Shown: positions 9,046 through 17,814 of the stretch, one piece after another
Position numbering within the stretch: the stretch's first letter is position 1
Layout of the letters: the number at the start of each line of letters is the position of its first letter
NCBI GenBank assembly: GCA_963781195.1
Contig: CAWAEZ010000004.1
Location: forward strand, 124,001-188,000
Direction: 5' to 3'
DNA from: JAJPKK01 sp963781195
GTDB taxonomy: Bacteria; Pseudomonadota; Alphaproteobacteria; Rhizobiales; Xanthobacteraceae
Length of the DNA: 64,000 bases
Notes under the pieces: generated by a model
What the model was told of the DNA's origin: nothing
Seen by the model: only the letters and a program-made list of their open reading frames with translations
Databases searched by the model: none
Program-made: the position numbers and the translations under genes

Positions 9046-9267
9046 GGCGTTTCCTCTGAGGCCATCTTGTTGTCGTGTCGACGCGGGCGTCCGGGCACGA
9101 GCGGCTGAAACGACAACGTAACAGGCGGACGCGTCGATGTCCTCAGGCCGTCCCTGCGACATAGCGCGGGCTCGGGATGAACCGTGCGCCGGAGGTCGAA
9201 ATATCGCGTGCCACTCGGCACTCGCGGCGACAAGGGGCGCCGGCGACCGCGTCGCCTGCGGTCGACG

Positions 9268-10230
9268 TCACTCGACGTGAATGTTGGCCTTCCGGCTCAC
9301 CTCTGCGGCGATCTTGGAATCGCGTTCGAGTTGCTTCGTCGCCTCCGCACCTGATGCTCCGATCACCTCGATGCCGGTGGTCTCGAAGTGATGACGAACT
9401 TCGGGCTCGGCGAGCACAGCGAGGACGTCGGAGGCAATCTTGTCGCGAAGCTCGGGATCAATTCCCGCGGGCGCGTAGAGGCCGACCCACTGCATCGAAT
9501 TGAAGCCCGGGACGGCGCTTTCAGCGACCGTCGGCCACGACAAATCGATCTTGGAGTGGTGGTCGGTCGTGAGCGCCAGCACCCTGAGGCGTCCGGACTG
9601 GAGATGCGGCAGCGCGGAAGAGATCGCAACCACGCCCAGCGGAACCTCGCCGCCGGCGACGGCCGTACCGGCCGGCCCGCCCCCGCGATAGGGAACATGA
9701 AGCAGCTTGACCCCGATCGCGTCCGACAGCCACTCACCCGTGAGATGATTCCAGGTGCCGACCCCAGGGGAGGCCCAGGCGATTTCTCCCGGACTGCGCT
9801 TCGCGGCGGCGACGACGTCGGCGAGCGACTTGTACGGGCTCGCCGCGTTGGCGACGACGACCATCGGGTTGTTCGTCACCATTGCGAGCGGCACGAAATC
9901 CTTCGCCACGTCGTACTTCGTCTTCGAGTTGATGACCGGCGTCAGCGCCAGTTCGCCGTTCGTCGTCATCAGCAAAGTGTAGCCGTCGGGCGCCGTCCGG
10001 GCGAACGCCGTAACACCGATCGATCCACCGCCGCCGGGGCGGTTGTCGATGACGACCGGCTTTCCCCAAAGCCTCGAAAGACGCTCGCCGACAACGCGCG
10101 CGGCGATATCGGTGACGCCCGCCGGCGACGTCGGTACGATGATCTGGACCGGCCTGGTGGGAAACGACTGCGCACCGACCGCTGAAATTCCGATCGCGTA
10201 GGCAAGCAACAAAGCCGTTGTTCGCAGCAT
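9268..10230 (-). CDS. Bug-family (TctC-type) periplasmic solute-binding protein 2
   Basis: A 320-residue binding protein whose first 20 residues (MLRTTALLLAYAIGISAVGA) are a Sec signal peptide. The ATG at 10230 has AGGGGA about eight bases before it. FPTRPVQIIVPTSPAGVTD, VIDNRPGGGGSIG and APDGYTLLMTTNG mark the Bug family, and PYRGGGPAGTAV is the second-lobe signature. It is about as divergent from its neighbours as Bug paralogues usually are, so it is unlikely to be a recent duplicate. The ligand is probably a small organic acid. Confidence 0.88.
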   Translation of the reverse strand: MLRTTALLLAYAIGISAVGAQSFPTRPVQIIVPTSPAGVTDIAARVVGERLSRLWGKPVVIDNRPGGGGSIGVTAFARTAPDGYTLLMTTNGELALTPVINSKTKYDVAKDFVPLAMVTNNPMVVVANAASPYKSLADVVAAAKRSPGEIAWASPGVGTWNHLTGEWLSDAIGVKLLHVPYRGGGPAGTAVAGGEVPLGVVAISSALPHLQSGRLRVLALTTDHHSKIDLSWPTVAESAVPGFNSMQWVGLYAPAGIDPELRDKIASDVLAVLAEPEVRHHFETTGIEVIGASGAEATKQLERDSKIAAEVSRKANIHVE

Positions 10231-10269
10231 GACGTCGTCCCCTGCGCGTGATTGGCCGTGCCGGAAGGC

Positions 10270-11259
10270 TCAGCGTTTCTTTTGCTGCAGGCCTCCGGGC
10301 AGTTTCGCGAGCTGCCCCTGATAGGCCACCTGATCGGTCATGAATTTCTGGAACGACTCCGGCGTGTTCGGTTGGGCCGGGATCGACATTCCGAATGTTG
10401 CCAGCCGCGTGGCGAATGCGCTCGATGCGAGCGATTCGTTGAGGGCCTTGTTCAGGATCGCTATCGTCGCCTTCGGGGTATCGCGGGGGGCGGAGAGCCC
10501 GACGAAACCGTCATGTCGGAAGTTCTTGAAGCCCGCTTCCTCCATCGTCGGCACGTCCGGCAAGCTGGGAAGCCGATGCGCCCCTGCAACGGCAAGCACG
10601 CGCATTTGGCCGCCATCGACGAAGCCGGCAGCGGTGGGATAGAAAACGAAACCGCCCTGAACGTCGCCGCTGACCACCGCCGTCGCTGCCGGACCCGAGC
10701 CCTTGTAGGGAACGGGGACGATAGAGGTGCCGGCGAGAGAGTTGAGCTGCGCAACGGCAATGGCCGGACTCGTCGCCGGACCGCTGGTCGACAGGTTTGT
10801 CGGATATGCTTTTGCGGACGCTATCAGATCAGCCACGGTCTTGAATTGGGACTTGGTGTTGACGACGAGAACCAGCGGCGGCCCGTCGGCGATCTTTCCC
10901 ACCGACACCAGATCGGTCAGGACGTCGAAGGGAACATCCATGTAATGAAGGTTCTGGACCTCGGCGATGGCGCTTATCAGCAGCGTGTAGCCGTCGGGGG
11001 CGGAGCGCACCACGTAGGAGTTGCCGGTCACGCCGGATGCCCCGGCCCGGTTCTCGACCACGACCGGCTGTCCAAGACGTTGTTGAAGTTCCGGCGCCAG
11101 CAATCTCGCCGGAACATCCGTCAGTCCGCCGGGCGCGAACGACACCACCAGACTGATCGGCCGCTTTGGGAAATCCTGAGCGTTGGCCGGCCCGGCAAGC
11201 GCAAGACCGGTCAGCGCGATACCCGCGATATGTACCGCGTCCGATAATATCCCGCTCAT
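10270..11259 (-). CDS. Bug-family (TctC-type) periplasmic solute-binding protein 3
   Basis: A 329-residue protein with a signal peptide ending at GPANAQ. The ATG at 11259 is favoured over GTG 11265 because GAGAGG stands at the right distance. FPKRPISLVVSFAPGGLTD, VVENRAGASGVTG and APDGYTLLISA place it in the Bug family. It lies directly downstream of the M20 amidohydrolase gene and 39 bp upstream of Bug gene 2, so the four genes from 12606 down to 8065 look like one minus-strand unit. Its ligand may be the M20 substrate or product. Confidence 0.88.
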   Translation of the reverse strand: MSGILSDAVHIAGIALTGLALAGPANAQDFPKRPISLVVSFAPGGLTDVPARLLAPELQQRLGQPVVVENRAGASGVTGNSYVVRSAPDGYTLLISAIAEVQNLHYMDVPFDVLTDLVSVGKIADGPPLVLVVNTKSQFKTVADLIASAKAYPTNLSTSGPATSPAIAVAQLNSLAGTSIVPVPYKGSGPAATAVVSGDVQGGFVFYPTAAGFVDGGQMRVLAVAGAHRLPSLPDVPTMEEAGFKNFRHDGFVGLSAPRDTPKATIAILNKALNESLASSAFATRLATFGMSIPAQPNTPESFQKFMTDQVAYQGQLAKLPGGLQQKKR

Positions 11260-11313
11260 GGCCACCTCTCGCGTCTCGGATCCGCGTGCCGACCCCTTGG
11301 ACGCATCTTGAAC

Positions 11314-12606
11314 CTACAGGGTGCCGGTGTTTTGCGCAGCGTGTGCCGGGCGATCACACATATTAAGCGCCGTTTCCAGGTAGATGCGTGAAGCAAGCAC
11401 CACGTCGTCGAGCAGCACGTGATCGCCGACCTCGTGCATGGAGCGTCCCTGCGCATCCGGGTGCAGGCGGCCCCCGGGTCCAAATTGCAAGCACGGTACG
11501 TCGTACCGCGTAAGGTGTATCGCGTCCGAGCCTGGGCGGCGCAGGAAGGTCGGGGTTGCGCGCCCCATGACGGCGTTCTGGGCCGCGGCGAGTGCCGTCA
11601 CGACCGGCAGATCGGGATCGATGAGAAGCGCCGGGTCGGTGACGAGAAAGTCCAGCGCGGGCTCGCGGATGCCTTGCCTTCTGGAGAACAGGCCGAGCAT
11701 GGCTCTGAGCTCCCTGCGTATGTCTTCTGCGCGCTGCCCCGGCACCGTGCGAATGTCGAGATAGATACTGCACGCGTAGGGATTGCGCGACAGGCGCCAT
11801 GGATCGCCGCCACGGATCGCGGCAAGCGTCACGTTGGCGTGCTCGTCGAGAAAAACGTGTGAGGCCTGGAATTCTTTGGCCCACGCATCGATATCGTCGC
11901 AGAGGCTTCGCGCGATGTCGATCGCGTTGACCGTGCCCTGCCTGTTGGTCAGCGCCGCATGCGCTACCGTGCCTTCGACTTTGATCCGCGCCCAGATGCA
12001 ACCCATATTGGCGGTGCAGATGCGCATGCCGGTCGGCTCGGCCAGCACGGCGAAGTCGGCGGTCACGCCGTGGGAAACGAGATGCTTGGTTCCGACGCCG
12101 TAGCCCGCGTATTCGCGGCCCTGAAACTCTTCGACCGGCGCTTTTTCGATCTCGCCGACCACCGCGCCGAGCGCGACGTCGCCGCGCAGAACGATGCCAG
12201 CCTTCGCGATGGCTTCGAGCGCGACGACGAGCCCGGCCAGACCGCTCTTCATGTTGTTGGCCCCGAGGCCCCAGATCCAGCCGTCGCGATAAATGCCCTG
12301 CGGCCTGAATCCTTCGCCTGAGAGATGCGGTTCGTCGCCGCTATAGGACGTGTCCATGTGGCCGGTGAAGAGGAGGTTCAATCCATCGCCGCTGCCCGGC
12401 AGGCGGGCAATCGCATTGAAACGGCCATCCTCGACGAATTGGAGGGACGCATCGAGGCCGCCACGGCGCAGACGCGTGACGATGTAGTCCGCCATGCCGG
12501 TCTCGGAGCCTGTGGGGCTTCGAATGTCGATCATGTCCAATAGCGTCTGGCGCACGACGTCCGGCGTCACGTAGGCGGTCGCTTTGCTCAACTCTGGGTG
12601 GCTCAT
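11314..12606 (-). CDS. M20-family metallo-amidohydrolase (ArgE/DapE/ACY1-like)
   Basis: A 430-residue cytoplasmic enzyme. The di-zinc site is recognisable: FTGHMDTSYSG supplies His and the catalytic Asp, WGLGANNMKSGLAG the bridging Asp position, and GEIEKAPVEE the general-base Glu-Glu region. A dimerisation-domain stretch (GTVAHAALTNRQGTVNAI) follows. Asn-Asn replaces the more usual Gly-x-x-Asp in GANNMKSG, a departure at a metal-ligand position that deserves checking. Such enzymes cleave N-acyl amino acids, succinyl-diaminopimelate or small peptides. Three Bug genes follow it on the same strand, suggesting uptake and hydrolysis of an N-acylated or peptide-like acid. Confidence 0.85.
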   Translation of the reverse strand: MSHPELSKATAYVTPDVVRQTLLDMIDIRSPTGSETGMADYIVTRLRRGGLDASLQFVEDGRFNAIARLPGSGDGLNLLFTGHMDTSYSGDEPHLSGEGFRPQGIYRDGWIWGLGANNMKSGLAGLVVALEAIAKAGIVLRGDVALGAVVGEIEKAPVEEFQGREYAGYGVGTKHLVSHGVTADFAVLAEPTGMRICTANMGCIWARIKVEGTVAHAALTNRQGTVNAIDIARSLCDDIDAWAKEFQASHVFLDEHANVTLAAIRGGDPWRLSRNPYACSIYLDIRTVPGQRAEDIRRELRAMLGLFSRRQGIREPALDFLVTDPALLIDPDLPVVTALAAAQNAVMGRATPTFLRRPGSDAIHLTRYDVPCLQFGPGGRLHPDAQGRSMHEVGDHVLLDDVVLASRIYLETALNMCDRPAHAAQNTGTL

Positions 12607-12646
12607 CCTCACAACTCTGACTTTACCCGGTGCGAAACCCAACGGC

Positions 12647-12674
12647 ACCATAGTAAGTCACCGATGTTTGACAA
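12647..12674 (-). promoter_or_regulatory. Possible sigma-70 promoter for the M20/Bug unit
   Basis: On the minus strand TTGTCA (12674-12669) is followed after 16 bp by TATGGT (12652-12647), about 40 bp ahead of the M20 start codon. The match is moderate (5/6 and 4/6). Confidence 0.3.
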
Positions 12675-13030
12675 GCCTGCGCATAATGTCGCCAGGCTGC
12701 GGACAAAGCCGCCGATCATTCCAGGCCCTGGCGCATCGCCAAGGCGTCGGGCCATCATTTGTTGCCGGCAGTCGATCCTAGACGGCCATTCTGGGATACC
12801 TACTTGACATAGGTTCATCGGCTGACCAGTGTCGCCGGCTATGCCCCGGCAAATTTACCAAGGTGCCGGGGAACTTCCGGAAGAGGATCGACCGGCGTAC
12901 CGAGCAACGGCTCCGGGAACTCATGATCTCGGCGCAGGCCTATGCGATAGGCAGCTACGGCCGCCGTCTGCGTCCACCGACGGACCGACGCAACGAAAAT
13001 CGGGCAACGACGATCGGGCTCTGATATCCA
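12675..13030. other. Intergenic region without a recognisable gene
   Basis: This stretch separates the divergent M20 and flavin-reductase genes. Open frames here have no recognisable protein pattern. A TTGACA at 12804-12809 lacks a matching -10 element at normal spacing. No hairpin or repeat of note was found. Confidence 0.5.
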
Positions 13031-13567
13031 ATGGTCGAACCGGCATTTGGAGAGCGGGAATTCCGCGATGCGCTCGGATTGTTTGCGACCGGCATCGCCA
13101 TCGTGAGCGCGCAGGTCGGGGGCGAGAACATCGCCACGACCGTCAGTTCGTTCAACGCTGTCTCTCTCACGCCGCCGCTCGTTCTGTTCAGCATCGCCCG
13201 CAAGGCCTTCAGCTTTGCGGCCTGGCAGCAGGCGGCGCACTTCGCGGTCATGGTGCTCACCGACGCTCAGGCGGACGTGTCGAACCGGTTCTCACGATCT
13301 GGCGGCGACAAATGGTCGGGCCTCCAACCCGCATCGAGCGCCGTTGGTGCTCCCCTTCTCCCCGAGTGGCTCGCGTGTTTCGAATGTGAAGTGCATGGGC
13401 GCGCCGACGGTGGTGACCACGAAATCATCATCGGCCGCGTGGTCGGCATGAAGGTCCGGCACCCGCAGGCGGAACCCCTGGTCTTTTACCGGGGCAAGTA
13501 CCGCACCCTGAGCGAAGAGGGGACTTCGGCGCCACGCTCGCCGGACATATGGCTCTACGGCTGGTAG
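13031..13567 (+). CDS. HpaC-type flavin reductase
   Basis: A 178-residue flavin reductase-like domain protein. It begins with FRDALGLFATGIAIVSA and contains TTVSSFNAVSLTPPLVLFSI, the flavin-binding pattern of this fold, and HEIIIGRVVGM near residue 135. Such proteins use NAD(P)H to make reduced FAD or FMN that diffuses to a partner oxygenase. It stands 94 bp upstream of an HpaB-family monooxygenase, so the two very likely form a two-component monooxygenase. Confidence 0.88.
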   Translation: MVEPAFGEREFRDALGLFATGIAIVSAQVGGENIATTVSSFNAVSLTPPLVLFSIARKAFSFAAWQQAAHFAVMVLTDAQADVSNRFSRSGGDKWSGLQPASSAVGAPLLPEWLACFECEVHGRADGGDHEIIIGRVVGMKVRHPQAEPLVFYRGKYRTLSEEGTSAPRSPDIWLYGW

Positions 13568-13661
13568 CTCATGCCCGGCGGAGGGCGGGAGCGCTGCCCG
13601 TGAAAGCAGCAGGTTCAAGCGACTTACACAGCTACGATGAGAGATCATGAAGGAGTGAGCC

Positions 13662-15143
13662 GTGCTTCGTACCGGACGGGACTATTTGTCGGCAATTCGA
13701 GACGGCAGAAAGATTTATTTGGGCGGCGAACTCGTGCGCGACGTGACAACTCATGAGGCGTTTCGAAATTCAGCACAGTCGTTTGCGGAGATCTACGACC
13801 GCAAACGCAGCCCCGAACATCTCGACGTCATGAGCTACGAGGAGGACGGTGAGCGCTTCTCCGCCTGGTACCTGAAGCCGCGTAGCCGGGACGATCTGCA
13901 AAAGCGCGCCGAGACGCACCGGCGCGTCGCAAGCTGGACCTATGGCCTGCTCGGTCGCTCGCCCGATCATGTCGCGAGCTTCGTCACCGGTCTCGCGATG
14001 AAGCCTGAATTGTTCGAGGCGAACCGGACGGGGTTCGGTGACCATCTCACCCGGTACTACGACCTGCTGCGCAAAAAGGACCTGTACGCGTGCTACGTCG
14101 TGATCGGTCCGCAAGGAGCTCGAAATCCGGAACTGTACGGGCGGCAGGCCGCGATCGCGCCGGGCCTGCAGGTCACTGCCGAGCACGACGACGGCATCGT
14201 GCTGAACGGCATGAAGCTTTTGGGCACGGGGGCTGCCTTCTCCGACGAGATATGGGTGGGAAACCTGCTTCCGCTTCCGGCTGAGCAGAAGGGCCAGGCG
14301 GTGACCTGCGCGGTGCCGACGGCCACGGAAGGCGTGACGCTCTGGGTGAGAAAGTCGTTCGAGAAGCATGCCGTGAGCGCGTTCGACAACCCGTTCTCCT
14401 CACGCTTCGACGAATCCGATGCCGTCGTCATTTTCGACAACGTCAAGGTTCCGTGGGAGCGGGTGTTCCTGCTCGACGATGTGGTCGTCTCGCGCGAGAT
14501 GTATTTTCGTACGCCCTCGCATGTGATGGGTAACCACCAGGCCATTGTGCGCTATCACGAAAAACTGAAATTGATCCTGGGCTTCGCCTTTCGCGCCGGC
14601 GAGATGAACAACGTGCTCCAGGTGCCCGCGGTTCGTGAGACGCTGTCCCGGCTCGCGGTGGCGGAGGCCGGACTGAAGGGATGGATATCAGGCCAGATTG
14701 CGGACGCCGTACCGTTCGGCGATTACCTCAGCGTCAACACGCGCGAGCTTTACGCCGCGTTGAACTGGTGCACGAACAACTACTATCAGATCACCGAGAC
14801 GGTGCGGGAGCTGCTCGGCGCCGGTCCGTTCCAGATGCCGGCGGAGATCGGTGCCTTGGCGGATCCCGCCTTGCGCGAAACGTTTGATCGATATTGGGCA
14901 GCCGGCGAGGCGACCGCCGTCGACCGGTTGAAGTTCATGAAGCTGGCCTGGGACTATCTGGGGTCCGATTTCGCCGGACGGCATACGCAATACGAGCGTT
15001 TCTACGCCGGGCCCCAATTCGTTCATGCATTCTACAATTTCAATAACTGCCCGTGGAGCGAACGCAAGCAGCAGATCGACGAGCTCATGGCCGAAATGCA
15101 TATTCCCGGCACTGCCGCAAAACACGGACATGTCGCAGGCTAG
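13662..15143 (+). CDS. HpaB-family FADH2-dependent monooxygenase
   Basis: A 493-residue protein of the 4-hydroxyphenylacetate 3-monooxygenase family, read from GTG 13662 behind AAGGAGTGAGCC. The N-terminus MLRTGRDYLSAIRDGRKIY is typical. Acyl-CoA-dehydrogenase-like segments follow: YVVIGPQGARNPELYG, ATEGVTLW, FDNVKVPWERVFLLDD and the C-terminal all-helical part. It hydroxylates a phenol or related ring with reduced flavin from HpaC and O2, in the cytoplasm. Relatives act on 4-hydroxyphenylacetate, phenol, chlorophenols, pyoverdine precursors or pyridinols, so the substrate is open. The MarR gene follows 67 bp downstream. Confidence 0.9.
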   Translation: MLRTGRDYLSAIRDGRKIYLGGELVRDVTTHEAFRNSAQSFAEIYDRKRSPEHLDVMSYEEDGERFSAWYLKPRSRDDLQKRAETHRRVASWTYGLLGRSPDHVASFVTGLAMKPELFEANRTGFGDHLTRYYDLLRKKDLYACYVVIGPQGARNPELYGRQAAIAPGLQVTAEHDDGIVLNGMKLLGTGAAFSDEIWVGNLLPLPAEQKGQAVTCAVPTATEGVTLWVRKSFEKHAVSAFDNPFSSRFDESDAVVIFDNVKVPWERVFLLDDVVVSREMYFRTPSHVMGNHQAIVRYHEKLKLILGFAFRAGEMNNVLQVPAVRETLSRLAVAEAGLKGWISGQIADAVPFGDYLSVNTRELYAALNWCTNNYYQITETVRELLGAGPFQMPAEIGALADPALRETFDRYWAAGEATAVDRLKFMKLAWDYLGSDFAGRHTQYERFYAGPQFVHAFYNFNNCPWSERKQQIDELMAEMHIPGTAAKHGHVAG

Positions 15144-15210
15144 CTGCGAGAAAGTGTCTTTAACGGGCTTTTGACACGTTCTGAGGCAGGGGTGGTTTTC
15201 GGAGAACGCC

Positions 15211-15834
15211 GTGACGAAGGCCGTCAGAAAACGGGGAGTGACGCGTCTTGCCGCTGCAGGTCGGCGACCGCGTACCGCGGCCAGATCGACCACCGTCCGT
15301 CGAATCAAAGGGATCAAGCCGCCGTCGGCTGGGATGCTTGAACCCGAAGATGCGGTGATGCGCGAGTTCATCGCCGATTTTTATGCGGCCATGTCGATGA
15401 TGCGTTTGCTCCGTCAGGAGATCGCTTCTGCGCTTTCGCTCACTTCCGCCGAATACTCGGTCCTGCTCGCGGTATGGTATCTCGAGCGCGAAGGCGAGAT
15501 GACGGTGCGGGCCATTTCGGACCATCTTCATGTCGCGGCGGCCTACGTGACGGCGGAAGTCGCGCGTCTCGTGAAGAAAGGGCTTTTGGTGAAGCGGCCG
15601 CATCCTCTCGACCGTCGCGCGGTCGGCGTGGCCCTGACGAAATCAGCTGCGGGCGCGCTGATCCGGCTCGGGCCGATGTTGCGCGACATCAATCGCCCCC
15701 TGCTGAAAGACGTTTCCTACCGGGATATGGTCACGTTCCATAGGCTCCTGCGAAGCATCATAGACCACGGCTATGACGCCATCGGGGTCGCTCGATCGTT
15801 CGCCGAGGGACCGGCCCGCCCGCAGCGACGCTAG
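15211..15834 (+). CDS. MarR-family transcriptional regulator
   Basis: A 207-residue regulator from GTG 15211, preceded by GGAGAACGCC. The first 45 residues are Arg/Lys-rich and not part of the fold. Residues 60-165 form the winged helix: LTSAEYSVLLAVWYLEREGE, TVRAISDHLHVAAAYVTAEV and the wing KRPHPLDRRAVGVALT. MarR members beside HpaBC genes (such as HpaR) are usually repressors lifted by a phenolic ligand. Upstream, GTGTC (15154-15158) and GACAC (15173-15177) form weak inverted arms that could be part of its site. Confidence 0.88.
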   Translation: MTKAVRKRGVTRLAAAGRRPRTAARSTTVRRIKGIKPPSAGMLEPEDAVMREFIADFYAAMSMMRLLRQEIASALSLTSAEYSVLLAVWYLEREGEMTVRAISDHLHVAAAYVTAEVARLVKKGLLVKRPHPLDRRAVGVALTKSAAGALIRLGPMLRDINRPLLKDVSYRDMVTFHRLLRSIIDHGYDAIGVARSFAEGPARPQRR

Positions 15835-16023
15835 GGCGGCAAGGTCGGCGCGACCTGTCCTCGCGATCGGAGCCTGCGACCGAAACCCTATTGGGACGAT
15901 TGGGCGGCTGCGCTAGCGAAGATGAGCGTACGGCATGTCGTCGCGTAGCCGGGGATCGCATAATCGTCGCGAATGACCCGGCTACCAGTGGCGATAAAAC
16001 CACCGCTGCAACGCCACGGCGCG

Positions 16024-17511
16024 CTATGGCACCCAGGACGGACTTCGGCGGTGGCGTGTGGCCTGCTCGTAGGCGAACGCGAGTTGGATCATCCTGGCGT
16101 CATCGTAGGGGCGCCCGAGAAAAGTGATTCCGGCCGGCAGATCGTCGCGAGTATGGCCGGCCGGCACGACGATCGAAGGCACGAACATCAGGAAGGTATT
16201 GATGTGAGGCGCCCCCTTTTGATCGACAAAAGGCGCGCTCGTCCCATCCTTGATCAGCGTCGGCTGATGTTCGACCGCCTTGTGAACGATCGCGTCGAGC
16301 CGATGATCGGCCATCGCCTTCAGCATGTTGGTCATCAGCGTTTCGCGTGCGATCATGGCGGCGTGATGTTGCGCGGGCGTATCCCTGTTGGACCACCGGC
16401 GCTGGCCGCTGTTCACGACTTTGGAGAAGAGTGGCGAAGCCATCGCGGCTTTGCGGGTAGGGAACGGCGCGTCGGTTCCCTTGAAGTATTCCTCGAACAT
16501 GACGTCGTCGGCGTCGACGTCTCGCGCCCGCCGTGCCAGCAGCGCCCTCAATTCAGGGATGACCACAGGATCTACGATCTCGGCGCCGGCTTGGCGGAGC
16601 TCGCCCACGGCCCTGTCGAACACCTCGGAGATTTTTTCGAAATCGTCCGATCCCGGTTCCGAGTCGTAGCCCATGGGCTCCCGCAGAATGCCGAGCCGCG
16701 CGCCTCGGAGAGCATGGGGATCGAGCGCCTTTGAAAAGCTGGTCGCGGCCCGGCCCATTCCGTAAGCGGTCACCGGGTCGTCCGGATCGTATCCGGTCAT
16801 GCTGTCGAGGAGGATAGCCAGGTCTTGGACCGTGCGAGCCATCGGACCCAATGAACCATTGATCGTCGGCCACCCGCCGTACACCCCGGACCGGCTCACC
16901 AGACCGATCGTGGGCCGCATTCCCACGACGCCGTTCCAGGTCGCGGGCCGCCGAATTGAAGCGAAGCCTTCTTGGCCGATAGCGACGGTGCAGAAGTTGG
17001 CGGAGACGCTCGCGCCGGAGCCCCCGGACGACCCGCCCGCCGTCCGTTCGAGATCGTAGACGTTGCGGGTCGACCCGAACAGGGAGCCATGCGTGTCGCC
17101 GCCTCCCAGTTCGCCCAGCGTCACCTTGCCGAGAAAAATAGCGCCCGCCTTCTTGAGTTGCCTCACCACGTAGGCGTCCCGCTGCGGCATGTAATTCCTG
17201 AACAGGATCGACCCGAGGGTGGTCGGCATTCCCGTGACGTCGGCTTGGTCCTTGATGAGAATGGGTATGCCGTGCAAGGGGCCGACCGGACCGGTTGTCC
17301 TGAACGCCGCGTCCAGACGATCGGCCTCATTCAGCGCATTCGGGTTCAAGGAGATCACCGAGTTGATCGCCGGTCCCTTCTTGTCGTAGGCGTCGATGCG
17401 ATCGAGATACATCTGCACCAGGCGCCGCGCGGAAAGCGTGCCGTTTCCATAAGCGTCGTGGATGTCGGCGATCGTTGTTTCTACGATCTCGAATGTATCC
17501 GAGGAGACCAT
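16024..17511 (-). CDS. Amidase-signature family amidohydrolase
   Basis: A 495-residue cytoplasmic amidase. The Ser-cisSer-Lys triad is visible: Lys87 in GIPILIKDQADV, Ser162 in GGSSGGSGASV and Ser185 in GFASIRRPA. The usual GTDTGGSIR before the nucleophile is GQEGFASIR here, so the oxyanion-hole loop is atypical although the Ser is kept. Members hydrolyse simple amides, aryl amides, ureas or Glu-tRNA amides; this one is far from GatA. It sits downstream of a Bug gene on the same strand, and a decayed copy of its own N-terminus lies between them. Confidence 0.88.
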   Translation of the reverse strand: MVSSDTFEIVETTIADIHDAYGNGTLSARRLVQMYLDRIDAYDKKGPAINSVISLNPNALNEADRLDAAFRTTGPVGPLHGIPILIKDQADVTGMPTTLGSILFRNYMPQRDAYVVRQLKKAGAIFLGKVTLGELGGGDTHGSLFGSTRNVYDLERTAGGSSGGSGASVSANFCTVAIGQEGFASIRRPATWNGVVGMRPTIGLVSRSGVYGGWPTINGSLGPMARTVQDLAILLDSMTGYDPDDPVTAYGMGRAATSFSKALDPHALRGARLGILREPMGYDSEPGSDDFEKISEVFDRAVGELRQAGAEIVDPVVIPELRALLARRARDVDADDVMFEEYFKGTDAPFPTRKAAMASPLFSKVVNSGQRRWSNRDTPAQHHAAMIARETLMTNMLKAMADHRLDAIVHKAVEHQPTLIKDGTSAPFVDQKGAPHINTFLMFVPSIVVPAGHTRDDLPAGITFLGRPYDDARMIQLAFAYEQATRHRRSPSWVP

Positions 17512-17521
17512 TGCCGCACGT

Positions 17522-17736
17522 CCTGTCCAATAAGGCGTCCAATTAGGCGATTTCCGCCGGCTTCGTCCAATGCGCGTGGGTTCAGCGCGATCACCGAATG
17601 GATCGCCGGCCCGTTGTTGTCGAAGGCGTCGATACGGTCCAGGTACATTTCACGAGGTGCCTTTCGGTCAGCGTCCCGTGTCATACGCTGGGTGGATGTC
17701 GTCTATGGTCGCTTGCATGATCCGCAACTTGGTCAT
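17522..17736 (-). pseudogene. Frameshifted N-terminal remnant of a second amidase
   Basis: Read from ATG 17736, the stretch gives MTKLRIMQATIDDIHPAYDTG. After one-base shifts near 17674 and 17651 it gives TLTERHLV and then MYLDRIDAFDNNGPAIHSV and IALNPRALDEAG. These match residues 10-63 of the intact amidase just downstream (TIADIHDAYGNGTLSARRLV, MYLDRIDAYDKKGPAINSV). The similarity stops where the upstream leader of the intact gene begins. It is the relic of a duplicated or recombined paralogue. Confidence 0.8.
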
Positions 17737-17814
17737 GGCACCCCTCGCGGACCTCCATTCAAGCTGAGGTTTCGGCAGACAGGCGCGCGAGCCGAACTCA
17801 CGCCATGCCCGGCC

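Noticed and set aside
12804..12832. Promoter for the HpaC-type gene starting with TTGACA
   Set aside because: No -10-like hexamer lies at 16-18 bp spacing, and the start codon is 200 bp away.
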